From Cladobotryum mycophilum (lineage: Eukaryota; Ascomycota; Sordariomycetes; Hypocreales; Hypocreaceae), in the NCBI GenBank assembly GCA_036429605.1, contig CM071589.1, positions 1,054,001 to 1,118,000 of the forward strand: a stretch of DNA of 64,000 nt, written 5' to 3'. The translations under genes and the position numbers were made by a program. Of this stretch, positions 34,641-46,238 are shown piece by piece (positions within the stretch are counted from its first letter, which is position 1; every line of letters starts with the position of its first letter). A model generated the notes under the pieces. It ran no database searches, was not told the origin of the DNA, and saw only the letters and a program-made list of their open reading frames with translations.

Positions 34641-37600
34641 TCAAACCTCCTTTCCCTCTTCCTTCCTTCTCTGCAAACCCTTCTCCATCTCAGCAACATG
34701 ACTCCTTATCTTATTGAACTGCCACGGCCAGTCGATGACGTATAGGAAGGGGCGTAAACTAGATAGTGTTAGTGATTAATTCTGGGGGATGGACACCGGT
34801 TTAGATAAGGTCTGCGCAATCAAACTTAACATACTCGTGTCTGTTATCGTCCGGATTATATGACTCCATATGCCTGTACAGAATTAGCAAGAACATTACG
34901 TTCGACGGTTGACTGATGCAGCTAGAGGCTCGTCACAAGCAAGAGGCCATGCCTGCACTAGCCAACCCAAGGGGTACCCAGGGAGGTTCATCAAGAATAC
35001 TTACACACTCGGTGTCAAGATTACTGCCTTATGGCGAGATATAGCACTATTTAGCATTTAGAGTTAGCACGGCGCTTGAAACATGAATAAGTTTGATGTA
35101 GCCGGGGTGATCATTATAGACAGGGATTCCCTCCTTCGCATCAAGTCAAATTGACCGATGATGCTACCATCACTATCTTCAATGAAATACACAATTAAAC
35201 AAAAAATTCACTTACTAGAAGCGGAAGAATTTGTGCACTTTGTCGGCAATCTCCCTTGGGCCGAAACCAGGGCGTTGTTTCCATTCCGAAAGCAATCGCA
35301 GGTAGCAAGACCATGGGCCCAACTTGTGAACCTTTCTCAAGATTCTGTCATGCACGGTCAGCTAAACTTGAGTCTATGCAGCAGAAGCTTCAGTTCATAC
35401 CCAAATTCCGAGAGCTCCTTGTAAGTGAGTCCCATTTCCACCTCGTCAGACTGGACGCCGGCCGACAACGGGAGGAGCTCTGCCGAGGGCGTCGCTTCGA
35501 GGAACTCAGTCATGATAGGCATGTCCCAGTTGTCGCGAGCCCAGCGCTGAAAGTTTGCTGCGTCGGTCTTTGAGATTGAGCCCAGGGGGCAAGGTCGGCA
35601 GAGCTGGCATCGTACTGTGCGCATGTTAGTCATGACCAGACCGTTTCCCTGTAGTTTCTTCAGGCGCGAAAACAAACCTTGGTGTAATAGCCGCGTAGGT
35701 TCTCTATTCTATGGTCAGCCAACGGGTCTCATCTTATTGCAACAGTACCTTCTAGATCTTGTTAGGTAAGGGAATTTGTTTACACACCGTCAACATTGCC
35801 AGAACCCAGGACCAGGAGCGAAGCGCCTGCTCGAGGCAAGCCTCTCGCCTGAGTAGACAGTTGCGCAAGCTCATAAGATACTACCAGACGATTTCTAGCC
35901 TGGATATTCTGCTTTGCCAGATTCTCGCTTGTCGTTCCTCCCTCGACTGAGAATTTGGGTTGGAAACCCCCAAATGCATCCCCAATAAGCGACTCATGGG
36001 CTGCAATAGCCTTATCAATATCGAGATCCGTATGGTATCCTCCGATTTGTGCAGATAACCTCTTGGCTCCTATGCGATATCATCGTTAATTGACCTTGCT
36101 CGGAAGCACTTCAGGAAAGATGCTGGGAGTAAGAAGGCGAAAGAACATACTTGACCGGGTTTCCTCAGAACTATTGACCGTACCCATGAAGCAGGTATGG
36201 AGCAGTTTCGAAACAATTTCCTCGGGCGTCTTGGGAGTATAGTCCTTTATACCGACCACTGTCCGTAGGTCCCGCAAAGTGCTCTCTTCTCCGTTATTGA
36301 TAGACTTGAGCACCAATTTGCACATTCCAAAGACAAAAAGGGCAACGGTAGAACTGTCAAGGCCACCTGATAAGGCAAGGAAGTATCCCGGGCTAGAGCT
36401 TCGGACGAGGTACTGCCACAGATACACCGAGGTCGCCAAATGGATCTCCTCCATGGGATCCAGAAGCTTGATTGGGATCTCAGGAGTAATAACCCCTTCG
36501 GAGAAGAACAATTCTGAGCTAGGGCGACTGAGAGTGATATCACACTCGACACGGGGGTATTCTGGCTGCTGGGCGGCCTGGACGTTGCGGCTGTGGCTGG
36601 TTCGGTAGCTACGGACTCTGCCAAGGTCAACTGTCGCGACGGTGACTTCGACTGGTAGAAGAGAGAACTGGGCCGATTGTGCGAGAACTTCACCGTTCTG
36701 AATGATCATGCTGCTACCATCGCTGCCGTATGCATCAGCTTAATTGTTCAATCATCAAGAATAGACAAAACTTACTATAACATTCTCGCCTCTCCATCGA
36801 GACCCTATTGAGTTGAGTACGAAACCAAGTTCAAGCATGGAAGGGGAGAATGCCCACACTACTGTTAGCATAGACGTAAAGTCCACCATTGCTCCTGGTC
36901 GAGTTCGAAATCAAGTCAATTTTCTTTCCTAGTTTACGCAGCTCCGCATGCGAAGAACTTGAGTTCTGATGGTAGGTCAGTTTAAGCGCACTGTTATGCG
37001 AGAATCGAACCATGACATACCAAGATAATCTCGGCGCCGTTGACTGTAAATCGGAAACAAATCATCAGTAAAACGGGGTCATCAAAGAGGGGTATGACTA
37101 GACATTACGTACGACCAGTGAAGATTGACGGGTTCCTTGGGACAAACTAAATAAAAAATCTCAGTGACGTTCTCAGTAAAGCGCTGCATAGTTCCTGGCG
37201 ATGCCTTGGTGCCATTCATTTCGCATCTCAAGGGCTCATGTTCAAAGGACACGGTCCAAGAGATCAGAATGAAGAGAAAATGACCTACAAGCTCCTCGCA
37301 CGTCTCGCAAGTGACGGACGTATCAGGCGTCTCCAGAATAAAGTCGCCGATGGGCGCGGTCGTCTGTTTCGTCACGTCTCTTACAACCTGGTGAAGCTTG
37401 TACGTCTCAATTTGCCTCTCCTTCATCCATGGCGTGAAATGACGGGGTTCTCTATACAGCCCGTCGCCGGCAAGCGCTACAAGCCTTTGTTAGTGAATAA
37501 TGAAGATGCATCACTCAAAGCACATACCCTGCTTTGCCCTGATGGCGTAGATCTTCTGGTATGTGCACAAGACTCGACAGTTGTACTGGACGTTCCTATG

Positions 37601-38016
37601 TCGAACCCCCATGCCGAGATCAATAAGCATGTCCTTGCACACGGGGTCGGCGATGATCTCGGCCAGCACCTCCCAGCTGTGGAGTTCAGTATCATTCTTG
37701 GTTCACGGTCAGCAAGCGCATTCGTACGACATGACAACTAAGCCTTCAGCGCTCAGTCCAGGTCAGGTCAGGCCGGCCAGTAGATGACGTACTTCCAAAT
37801 GGTGATCCAGACATCCTTGATGCGAGTTAGTCCATATCTCGTTGCTCTTGAATAAGAGCACCTACCATATCCTGGAATTTCTAGCTCCGGCCCAGTTCGT
37901 AGCGTGGCCCCCTTCTCTTTGGCGATTCGGATGGAGTCAAGGATGCGATCACGGTTGCCCAGGAAGTCGAGCGGGACACTCGGCAATGTGGCCGCCGCGA
38001 CAGTCACAAACTCCAT
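34641..38016 (-). CDS. QNS1: Glutamine-dependent NAD+ synthetase
   Basis: Last step of NAD+ synthesis: amidates deamido-NAD with ATP, using ammonia from glutamine. Start ATG 38014-38016 (MEFVTVAAATLPSVPLDF), TGA 34641-34643. I can follow about 16 exons, two very short (FVPRNPSIFTG and GLDGEARMLY). The N-terminal nitrilase-type glutaminase shows GPELEIPGYGCLDH (Glu), YAIRAKQ (Lys) and SVTCETCEELF (Cys). The synthetase domain shows the ATP loop LALSGGLDSS, VLGSGNVDENLRGYY, DLAPLGSISKTD and the C-terminus DLRPFLYVIDWPWQFNKI. The stretch after HKFFRFY is odd: the usual INRHK is absent and extra residues precede HMESYNPDDNRH, so exons near 34950-35150 are uncertain. Otherwise it looks functional. 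Confidence 0.9.
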
Positions 38017-39069
38017 GATGGCGTTACAGTCGTGATTTTCGAATACTACGTTCAAGTTTGTGAGCGATATGGAGATGGTAAGTCTGACTTCTGACTAATG
38101 AAGGATAACAAGTCTGATAAAGCCTCTGCTGGAAAAGTCAGGTGACGGGTGTAAAATTCACACAGCATGAAGGGTGTAAGGCTCAGGTTATTATAGGCTC
38201 TGAAATTTATGTCACCAGTTTAATAATAGTCATGTAAGAAGGTTATTTTTATTATTTTATCCATTTGTTTTATTCTCTACCATCTCAAGGTAAAGTTACT
38301 CGGTAGGTTTAGAGGCTGTGAATGTTATGGAAATGGTGGGGTTATGAGGACTTTATTTGCTGCCTGGTAAGGTGTGGATTAGTTATGGAATGGAGGGGCA
38401 CTCAACCACGGCGCATGGATAGTTTTCGATTACATGATCGTCCCTCATTCGTGAATTTTCTACGAATAACAAGTTCCCTTACGCACGTTGCCATACCTGG
38501 AACATCAACTTCATTTTCCCATAGATGTCTTGTCCCCAGTGCTATTTCTCACATTCCATTTGCATCAACGAATGCATCAATTCGCAATATGCATGTAATC
38601 CGTTCAGCTGCCTTGTGCTTACATTGGATAGATAGGAATCAAGTCGAAAAGTGTATCTACACATCATCAAGACAATAACCACCTAGGCAAAGAGCCCTAG
38701 TTTTTGCGCGCCAATGTCCGAATGCACAACAAATGTGACGAGTCGAAATATGGTTATAACGCCGATACCTGGAAACAAGAAACATTTTATGGTGTCCTCA
38801 TAGGACGGTTTTTTCCCTCTGCATGGGGAGATGCATCTCACAAGCTCACTGCATAGGTAGTGGTCTGATTGTAGCATTGTGCAATGTTTGGCATACCATC
38901 AAGTCTTGTTTTGAAGCCAGTCCAACTATATAAAGTCAATAAGAGACTCCTCTGTTCTGTTCTACATTCAGCATCATCCTCATCTTCATATCCATCATTT
39001 CATTAGTGACATTTCAATACCCCTTCTCTTCCAATCTATCTACCATAATACCCCAAGCAAACGCCCAAT
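38017..39069. other. Intergenic, no supported gene
   Basis: Divergent promoter region between the NAD synthetase and the profilin-like gene. A TATATAAAG box lies at 38927-38935 and pyrimidine-rich sequence precedes the profilin ATG. No gene supported. Confidence 0.5.
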
Positions 39070-39690
39070 ATGTTCCAGCGTATGTCCGCCTTCATACATC
39101 TCCATCTTAAACAGCAGCTAATATTCACTCCCCTGATAGAAATCCTTGACGAAAAGTAAGGAACCTCACTTCCTAAACAAATATTCAATACAGAATACTA
39201 ATTCCCAAAAAAAAAAAAGTCTTGTGCGCTCCGGCCCCATCTGCGAGTCCGCCATCTACTCCATCGAAAATGGCGAATGTCGTGCTGCGTCCTCAGATAC
39301 CCTTGTATGCCGGCACTCCACCCCAAATGCCACTATTACAAGCGCCGAAGACTGATTTTCGAAATTTAGCCCAAAGAAATCGAGTTTTACCATGCTTTCC
39401 AGCGAGGGGGTGATCTGTCGAATCTGTCGTTTGGCATCGACTTCAATGATGCCATGTACCAGCCACTAAAGATTGACAGAAGCTCCACCATTGGAAGAAA
39501 TGTAAGAATGCGACATCTCGAGCTTTGTTATTGTCAGATACTAATCCTGCATTAGGGTGAGACCGGCATTGTTGTTGTGAGGTCAATGGAGTCTCTCGTC
39601 GTCGGCATCTACCGGGAGGGAGTTCAAGCCAGCAGGGCTGTCAAGGCCGTAGAACAAGCTGCAAATCTTTTAAAGGGACGTGGCCAATAG
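39070..39690 (+). CDS. Profilin-like protein
   Basis: Five exons: 39070-39079, 39140-39155, 39220-39304, 39370-39501, 39556-39690; two are only 10 and 16 bases. The joined product is about 125 residues, profilin length. It shows LVRSGPICESAIYSIENGE, FYHAFQRGGDLSNLSFG, KIDRSSTIGRN, GETGIVVVRS and the C-terminal helix GVQASRAVKAVEQAANLL. Profilin binds actin monomers and polyproline. Here the N-terminus is MFQQILDENL instead of the usual MSWQAYVDTSL, so the aromatic residues that bind polyproline are replaced. This may be a divergent paralogue with altered partners. The splice model is by hand but every join is in phase. Confidence 0.75.
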
Positions 39691-40038
39691 ATCGTGGTTA
39701 TTAATTAAATGGAGTTCGGGGTTTGGGTAAGCAAGCGACATGTCAAATATGATGGAAACAAATAGAGAAAAGATCTTCTTGTCCTACCACAGCGTCGTGC
39801 ATCACTGTGAATGGATGATGCATATGCGGTAGATGCCCAGTGTCCAACGAGAACTGCAGAGTTCGTATATGCGTCATTTAAGCCATGCCATTACCCTGCT
39901 CGGGCGCATTCGATGCGTGTCTAACGTGCTCATCCATCTCATTATCCAAATCCCAACGAAAGTGTTTAGGTATTGTCCCTTTCCCAGTTACCGCCAACTC
40001 CAAATGTGCAATAAGATGATGACTCCAGATCTACTATT
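39691..40038. other. Convergent 3' intergenic region
   Basis: Between the 3' ends of the profilin-like gene and GTP cyclohydrolase II. Nothing distinctive. Confidence 0.5.
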
Positions 40039-41240
40039 TTACTGAAGTCCCCCCATGTCTAGCATATGTCCCATCTTTTCAATCTGTGCCAAGTCGTTAG
40101 CAATTGTCGAAAGTTGATCAACATGCATGTGATGCCGCCTACCTTTGTCTTTAGATACCCTTCAACCTCTTGACTGCGGAAGCCACCCTTGCCCTTCCAT
40201 GATAAAGGTACCATGGCGACTCTCTCCTTGACGATCACTTCCCTGTTGGGCCCCTCCACAGCACGAATCTTGTCAGGGTTGTTGGTCAGTAGTCGTACGT
40301 CCCTTTGACCCAGGTCCATCAGCATAGCTGTGGCCAGTCCGTAACTCCGAGCATCGGCCGGATGGCGTAGTAGGAGATTCGCCTGGACAGTGTCGGACCC
40401 TAGATCCTGCAAATTGTATGCCTTGAGTTTCTCCCCTAGCCCAATACCGCGGCCTTCCTGGCGTAGATATACAATGATGCCGCCTGTCTTGTTTAAGCTC
40501 ATGAGTCGCGCGGCTTCATCAAGCTGTTCGCCGCAGTCGCAGCGAGCGGACCAGGCTGTTTCTCCGGTGTAGCACTCTGAGTGTATTCGCACCAATGGTG
40601 GCTCTTCTGGTTGATAATGCTCATCATGAGCTTCGCCCGACGCCATGCCGCTTGTCGTCCGCCCAGGAAATAGCCTTCCTGTGTATGCTCCTCTAATCAT
40701 CCTATCCATCTCCGTCTCGCCCTCGCGCGGGGCATCCAGGCTCTGGCTCCTGATGTTGTTTCCGAATACAATGGCCAAATGCTCCTTGTTATCCACATTG
40801 TTGGTATATAGATGCAGGAACATCTCTGTGCCGGCGGTAGTGGGAATGCGGGCTCGGACGACGCATTGTACCTCGGGTAACGTCTCGAGCAGCTTGGGCT
40901 TCTTGCTTCCACATCCGCCGGAGGGGATGGAACTATCTACCGGAACACCACGAAGGCCAGCTGTCGTGGGAGTCTGTGTGCCCGGTGTAGCCGGAGGGGT
41001 AAAGGCGGGAGAGAGGAGGGACGGCGGGGGCGGTTGGCGTGTGTTTGGTGTGGTGGCCCCGCTGGCGGAGAGCGACAGGTCGTCTACAGTGTGATGCTCA
41101 TGACGATGATGCGAATCGACCGCTGCCGAGCGAGGCGAGTAGAAGGAGGGCAGCTGGGAGTGTGAATTGTCGCCAGAGCCAGCCATTGTGAAAAGATGTG
41201 GCAAAGGGCGCAGAACCTCGGTTCGGACGGCTGTAGGCAT
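40039..41240 (-). CDS. RIB1: GTP cyclohydrolase II (riboflavin biosynthesis)
   Basis: Opens the imidazole ring of GTP, the first committed step of riboflavin synthesis. Start taken at ATG 41238-41240 (MPTAVRTEVLRPLPHLF); a later ATG (MAGSGDNSH, 41186-41188) is possible. The N-terminal 110 residues are low-complexity and fungal-specific, rich in Pro, Thr and His. The catalytic domain shows LVRIHSECYTGETAWSARC with the zinc cysteines C-x10-C-x-C, YLRQEGRGIGL, LGSDTVQANLLL and LLTNNPDKI. A single intron near the 3' end joins YLKTK to IEKMGHMLDMGGLQ, then TAA. The gene looks intact. Confidence 0.93.
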
Positions 41241-42547
41241 TGCGACAGTTAACAAAGGGTAGGTAGATGAGATGAATTGCTTGATGCGGTAACTGGATGA
41301 TGCACAGCAACAATTCGGAAGAGGGGGATATAACCTACATTTTGACTTTGTAACAACGAGGAGCAAATCCGGATTGGCGACGTCAGAGCGCGCGGTTGTT
41401 TCGTTTGCGATTATCAATCGAAGCCGTTGATTATCGGTAAAAGCGACCAAGAATGACTAAGAATGAACAAATAATGTTGGAGGGGCTTTATTTCTGGGTG
41501 GGCAAGTGGGCAGGCGGGCGCGTGCTGACGGTTTGTCGGGGTCTTGGAGTCTTGGGGAGCCTCGGAGCGCCGGAATAGTGGAGGCGGACGCGATGGAAGC
41601 TGGATGGAACCTCGGGGAAGACAGAAACGTGGGGTTGAATCCTCCAATGCTCTAACAGGGCTCTCAGGGCTCTCATGGGTTGCCGAAAGCAGCAATTTGC
41701 CGGGGCTCCATAGTAACTGAGCCAACAGTGGTGACAACTGAGACCCCAGCAATCGTCATTAAACTTCAAGTATTATTGTCACAAACACTTTTATTGTAAA
41801 GTTTAATATCGTGTCTTGATCTAATCTTGAATCCTTGGAAACGAGGGCATTGTTTGTTCTCATTAAAAATCGTACAAATGTTTAATTACAAGCATCTAGA
41901 GAGCTATGTGCATTGTGCATAACGAAGGATTAAAATCTGCCATAAGCACTGCCATGGCATCCCAGTAAAGAATAATGTTCCTTTCAAAGGCCCTCATTCC
42001 TCCCGAATCCTCACATAACCCATGATTGGTATCATTGCCCGTGATTCTTTTTGTCCGTGATCCTCATAGTTTAGTTTTTTTGGTCAATCCTTTCGTTTCT
42101 CTTGATTCCTCCTTGTCTCATCACCACAGTACCAAAGTACATATGGCTCCCAAAGACCCCGTTAGCCTGCATAACTCGATTCATGCATGCAGCCAACGCA
42201 ATGCATAAGCGAAAGCCCCTGCACGGCGCAGAGTCAAAACATCATCAACACATGCGAACAATTTCGCCAGACAGGTCCACGCGGACCATCAACAGCCTAC
42301 ACCAGATAAACGAGCACATGCGAGCTATTACACACCCCGGCTGGGTCCATAAATCATTCGCATAGCGCAAGCCATGTTCCACTTCGACGACTCTCCCAGA
42401 GCCAACTGCTCAAGACATAGCGCACATGTCACAAAGACATTCACGAGCTCGACAGAACACACAAGGATCTAAAGTACCATGATACTTTATTTTCTATCCT
42501 CTCTCCGAGTCCTCCGCCGCATCTTCTATCGAAGAAGATCCCATCAC
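41241..42547. other. Intergenic, no supported gene
   Basis: 5' region of GTP cyclohydrolase II and 3' region of the secreted-protein gene. The frame of the cyclohydrolase stays open upstream to 41450, but the extra sequence is not family-like. No other gene seen. Confidence 0.5.
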
Positions 42548-43250
42548 TTAAGCAACAACCTCCTTGCCGGTGGAATAGGCGATGTTGGTAACATGCTGGC
42601 CAGTGGGGGAGTTCATCAAGCCGAGCGTGTGAGGGCAGTTAGGCTGGTTGCTGACGCTGAGGTTCAAAGAGCATTCCTCATCGAATCCGTACTTGCACAG
42701 GGGATCGATCATGTTGACGAGCTTGTGGTTCTTGGCCACCCAGCTGTTAGGCTGGCTGAGGCAGGAAGCAACATAATCCATGCTGTTGGAAGCAGTGAGA
42801 GGAAGCTTGCCATTGTCAAGAATGCTTGCGCACTCGCTGACGGGGACGTAGCTCCACTGCATATCGATTCCGCCGCCAGTGTGTGGGTCAGCGGTCGCAG
42901 ACTTGCCGAAAGCAAGCCAGTTCCTATAGCAAGTTAGACGACGACATTTTCAACATCAGAATGAGGATAACTAACCAACTCTCGTACGAGATGTCGTGAG
43001 CGCCACCCGATTGGTCGATTCGAAGGAGGGTGAGGCTGCGATCTTCGTAGGTGAGCTTGACACAGATGTTGTCGCAATCCACGGGCATGGGCCAGTATGC
43101 AACACGGTTGGTGTTGATCTTGCAGCCCAACACACCAATGGAGGATGAGTAAGAGTCATGAGGGGTCATGCTTGCCGTCTGAGTACGACGGAAGGCGGCA
43201 GCAGAAACGGCAGTCGAAGCTGCAAGGACGGTGGCAATGGAGAACATCAT
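42548..43250 (-). CDS. Small secreted cysteine-containing protein, unknown function
   Basis: Start MMFSIATVLAASTAVSAAAF is a clear signal peptide, with cleavage likely after VSA. One intron, then stop TAA 42548-42550; about 210 residues. The mature protein shows GVLGCKINTNRVAYWPMPVD, CDNICVKLTYEDRSLTLLRI and SGGAHDISYESWNWLAFGK. The C-terminal part has SECASILDNGKLPL, ASCLSQPNSWVA and LSVSNQPNCPHTLG. Eight or more cysteines remain, so disulfides are expected. I associate these blocks with a secreted ascomycete family of unnamed function; a double-psi-barrel or effector role is possible but not shown. Intact. Confidence 0.8.
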
Positions 43251-46238
43251 CTTGATTGATTCGTTGAATTCGTGCGTTTGAAGCTTGCAAACGTGGGTAT
43301 CTCGTAATAATGCTTGCGTTACAGGTCTGATTTCCTGAATCAAAGGCCAAAAAGGTCAATAGGGAGTGGTGGTGATGGTGTGCAACAAGGAGCGAGAACA
43401 CAGCCGTCAAGGTTGAGGGAGCGGATCAAAGCCACAGGCTTGATGAGAGAATGTGATGATGATGATCTGAGTGAGGATGAAGAGAGAAAACTTCCTCTTT
43501 CGAAACAAGACATCCATGGGTATATTTATATTTGATCTTCGACGGCACAGGGACTCTCATTTCCAGCTGCTCGACACCCCAGCGGACAAGTCCGGGCGCT
43601 AGCTTTCTCCCCCGAGCTCTTTGTTTCACGCGTTAGGTTGACTTCCCTTGGTTCCTGAGTGCACTGTGATGGTCGTTGACCGGGGCGAAGATGGAGGGGT
43701 GGACATCTGCCGGAAAGGCCAAGGCGGCCAACTTCAATGGTGTAAGATTCCATGACAGGGGAACCCGCGGTTCGTGCCTGAGAGGGCTGACAATACACCA
43801 ACGCGCAATTACGCTTGTTGATTCGACGAGATCAGCACACCGGCTGCCGGATAAAGGTAAAGCGACCCATGCAGAAAATAGCGCACCTAAACCGAGAGTG
43901 GTTTGGATTCAGGTACCAGAGGGAAAAGTCGAACGGGTGTGCACACCATTGCATCCTCCAAAAGACCCCAAGGCGACCCAAAGCGCCCCTCCTGCAGAAA
44001 GCCAACGCAGGTACAGTTCGAGATCCATTGTGCTTGCGACGCAACAGAGGTCCAGAGACACTGTCTTCCACGTGGATCGCGACAGGACGGCCCTCTCGGA
44101 GGAGTGGATTCCCAATTATCTGGAGACTTGGCAATAAACTTTGGAACCGAGGGGATCAATGCTACGAATAAGCGCCCTTCCTGGCCGTCCCAGCGGGCTT
44201 CGGTTATGCATCAAGGATGCGAGGCGAACGTAATCCCACACAAATGAAGCCGTGTTATTGGATAAATCGGTGAAAACTCTTCCCCTTTCTTTCACATGAG
44301 AAACAAAAAAATTCTCTCGACTGCATAAGAAACTAAAGCAATGGCGTTTTTTTCTTCTTTGTCTAACCCTGACTCATTCTGCAAACAAAAAAGTTCCCAA
44401 GAAAAAGATTTTCAGGGCGGAGAAACAGGTTGCGTTGTTCTTTTTCCGTTGTTGGGACTAACGTTTTGAATCTGAAATGCCTCCCGACCAAGATGCTTAC
44501 TCCCTCTGCGCTGGTCATACCAAGTCAGCCTTGGGAGAGGGTGACACTTCAGATCCAACAAGATGATTGAATACTATTGTGAAACTTTGCCCATTTGGGA
44601 ACAAATGATCTGGATTCAAGACTCCAAGACGGCGGCCCTGAACTACTGAAACACGTGGAATTACATTAATTTGTCACAACTTAAGCAAGGCGTAAAGGAA
44701 AAAGAAACCTTGAGGGGGCCATCTTCTGAGGTGTTTGTACTTGTAGCACTACTGTTGCTGAAATCAGATGCCAAGTGCTTTTTGCCGTTGGCTATTCGAC
44801 ACACAGACACGATGGCTGAAAGTTTGAAACCTCCTGAAAGCCATTTTCATGCACCACGCAATGTTTCCGTCATCCTTCTCCGTTGGATAGCGCGGGGAAG
44901 AATCGGCTGGAGGATGCCATAAAGTACGAAAAGTAGCCGTCGAAGAGGCCCGAACAAGCCGAGCAGCCCTACTTTCAGGCACTCATCGGCCGATCCGCCA
45001 CCCAAGATGACATGTCCTTCTTTGTTGAACGCCCTTACCGTACAGTTGACAGCTAAAACAATGAAACGACTGTGCTTGTTTTCCCTTGTTTCCCTCGGGT
45101 TGGTCCCGGATCTTCAGGTAACCGTAATGACTTTCACTTCCACCTGTGCTGTGCCCGCATATCCCTCCCCTCTCTTTCTATCGTATGGAGTAATTTCAAT
45201 TAAACCCCATGTTCATGACGATTTCTTGTCTCGCCTGAAGCGAGAAACACTCATATGCGGGCAATTTGGTAAGCGAAAGACAGGGAATGGATGCACCGTT
45301 GTAAATCACACGGTGGATGTTTAATGACGTTGAGCCAACAAAATAAGAAAAAGAAAAGAAAAGAGAGCACATGCAGGACAATAGGAGACGACAACTCATG
45401 AGTTGCTGCAAGTTTCAGCTGCCATATTTCACAAGTACAAGTACAAAAAATGTCAGTGCGAGTCATTATTTTTTCTTATTATTAATGCAAGGGATGGATC
45501 CAACAAGATGTTACCCAACACAGAGCATGTTGGTATTACAAAATCAAGCCCGTCGGGTGTTAAAAAAGTTCCCAGGCTACAGTCATGTTGATGATGACGA
45601 CGCTGACTTGATCGATATGCCACTCGTCTGAGAATCGGCAGAGGCAACGGCAAGAGAAGTCAACCGGTATTACGGACTACAAGTAGAAATGACAGGATTG
45701 AACAGGCATGTGACTATCAGTACCAATGTCAACAAGTAGATGAAGTCCAAGGTTGAAATAATATGATGCAACGTTGTAAGAATAGGTAGAAAACTATTAT
45801 TCATGAGTATCGGATAAAAAGCTCCGGACTTGGATCCTTTGTTGGCAGAGGATATTTTGTGGGAGTGGAATGTTCCGCTACACGACTTGTGATCAGCATG
45901 ACATTAAGATACATCAACATAATGGAGGATACTTGCAAATTCAAGTAAAATACAGTGAGTGTGTGATAAGAGGAGAGAATTACAGGGTACTCCATCATTT
46001 ATTTGTTGCTTTTATTCATTTTGTAGGTTGCTTTGTCCTACCCTAGAGATTTATCTGATGTAAGGTCACTCTTTGGGCGTTCCAAGGTGAGGGGTAACCC
46101 CACTCTGACTGTCTCGGTAAGTCTCGGTGAAGATGCACGATAATCGATAAGCAACCTGCCCAGAAATTTTTTCCCCGGCTTGCGCCAGCCTCTGCAGAGC
46201 TTGCCATCAGTAACGCCAATTGGCAAACGGCTACAACC
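43251..46238. other. Long divergent intergenic region
   Basis: Nearly 3 kb between the starts of the secreted-protein gene and RPA43. Between 43530 and 44250 all frames are unusually open (up to 150 codons) because stops are scarce in GC-rich DNA; none resembles a protein and they contradict each other. From 44300 the sequence is ordinary non-coding. Untranslated leaders or non-coding transcripts could lie here. Confidence 0.5.

Noticed and set aside
43676..44247. Several overlapping 90-150 codon frames on both strands
   Set aside because: Mutually exclusive and unlike any known protein; kept only as an observation on open GC-rich DNA.
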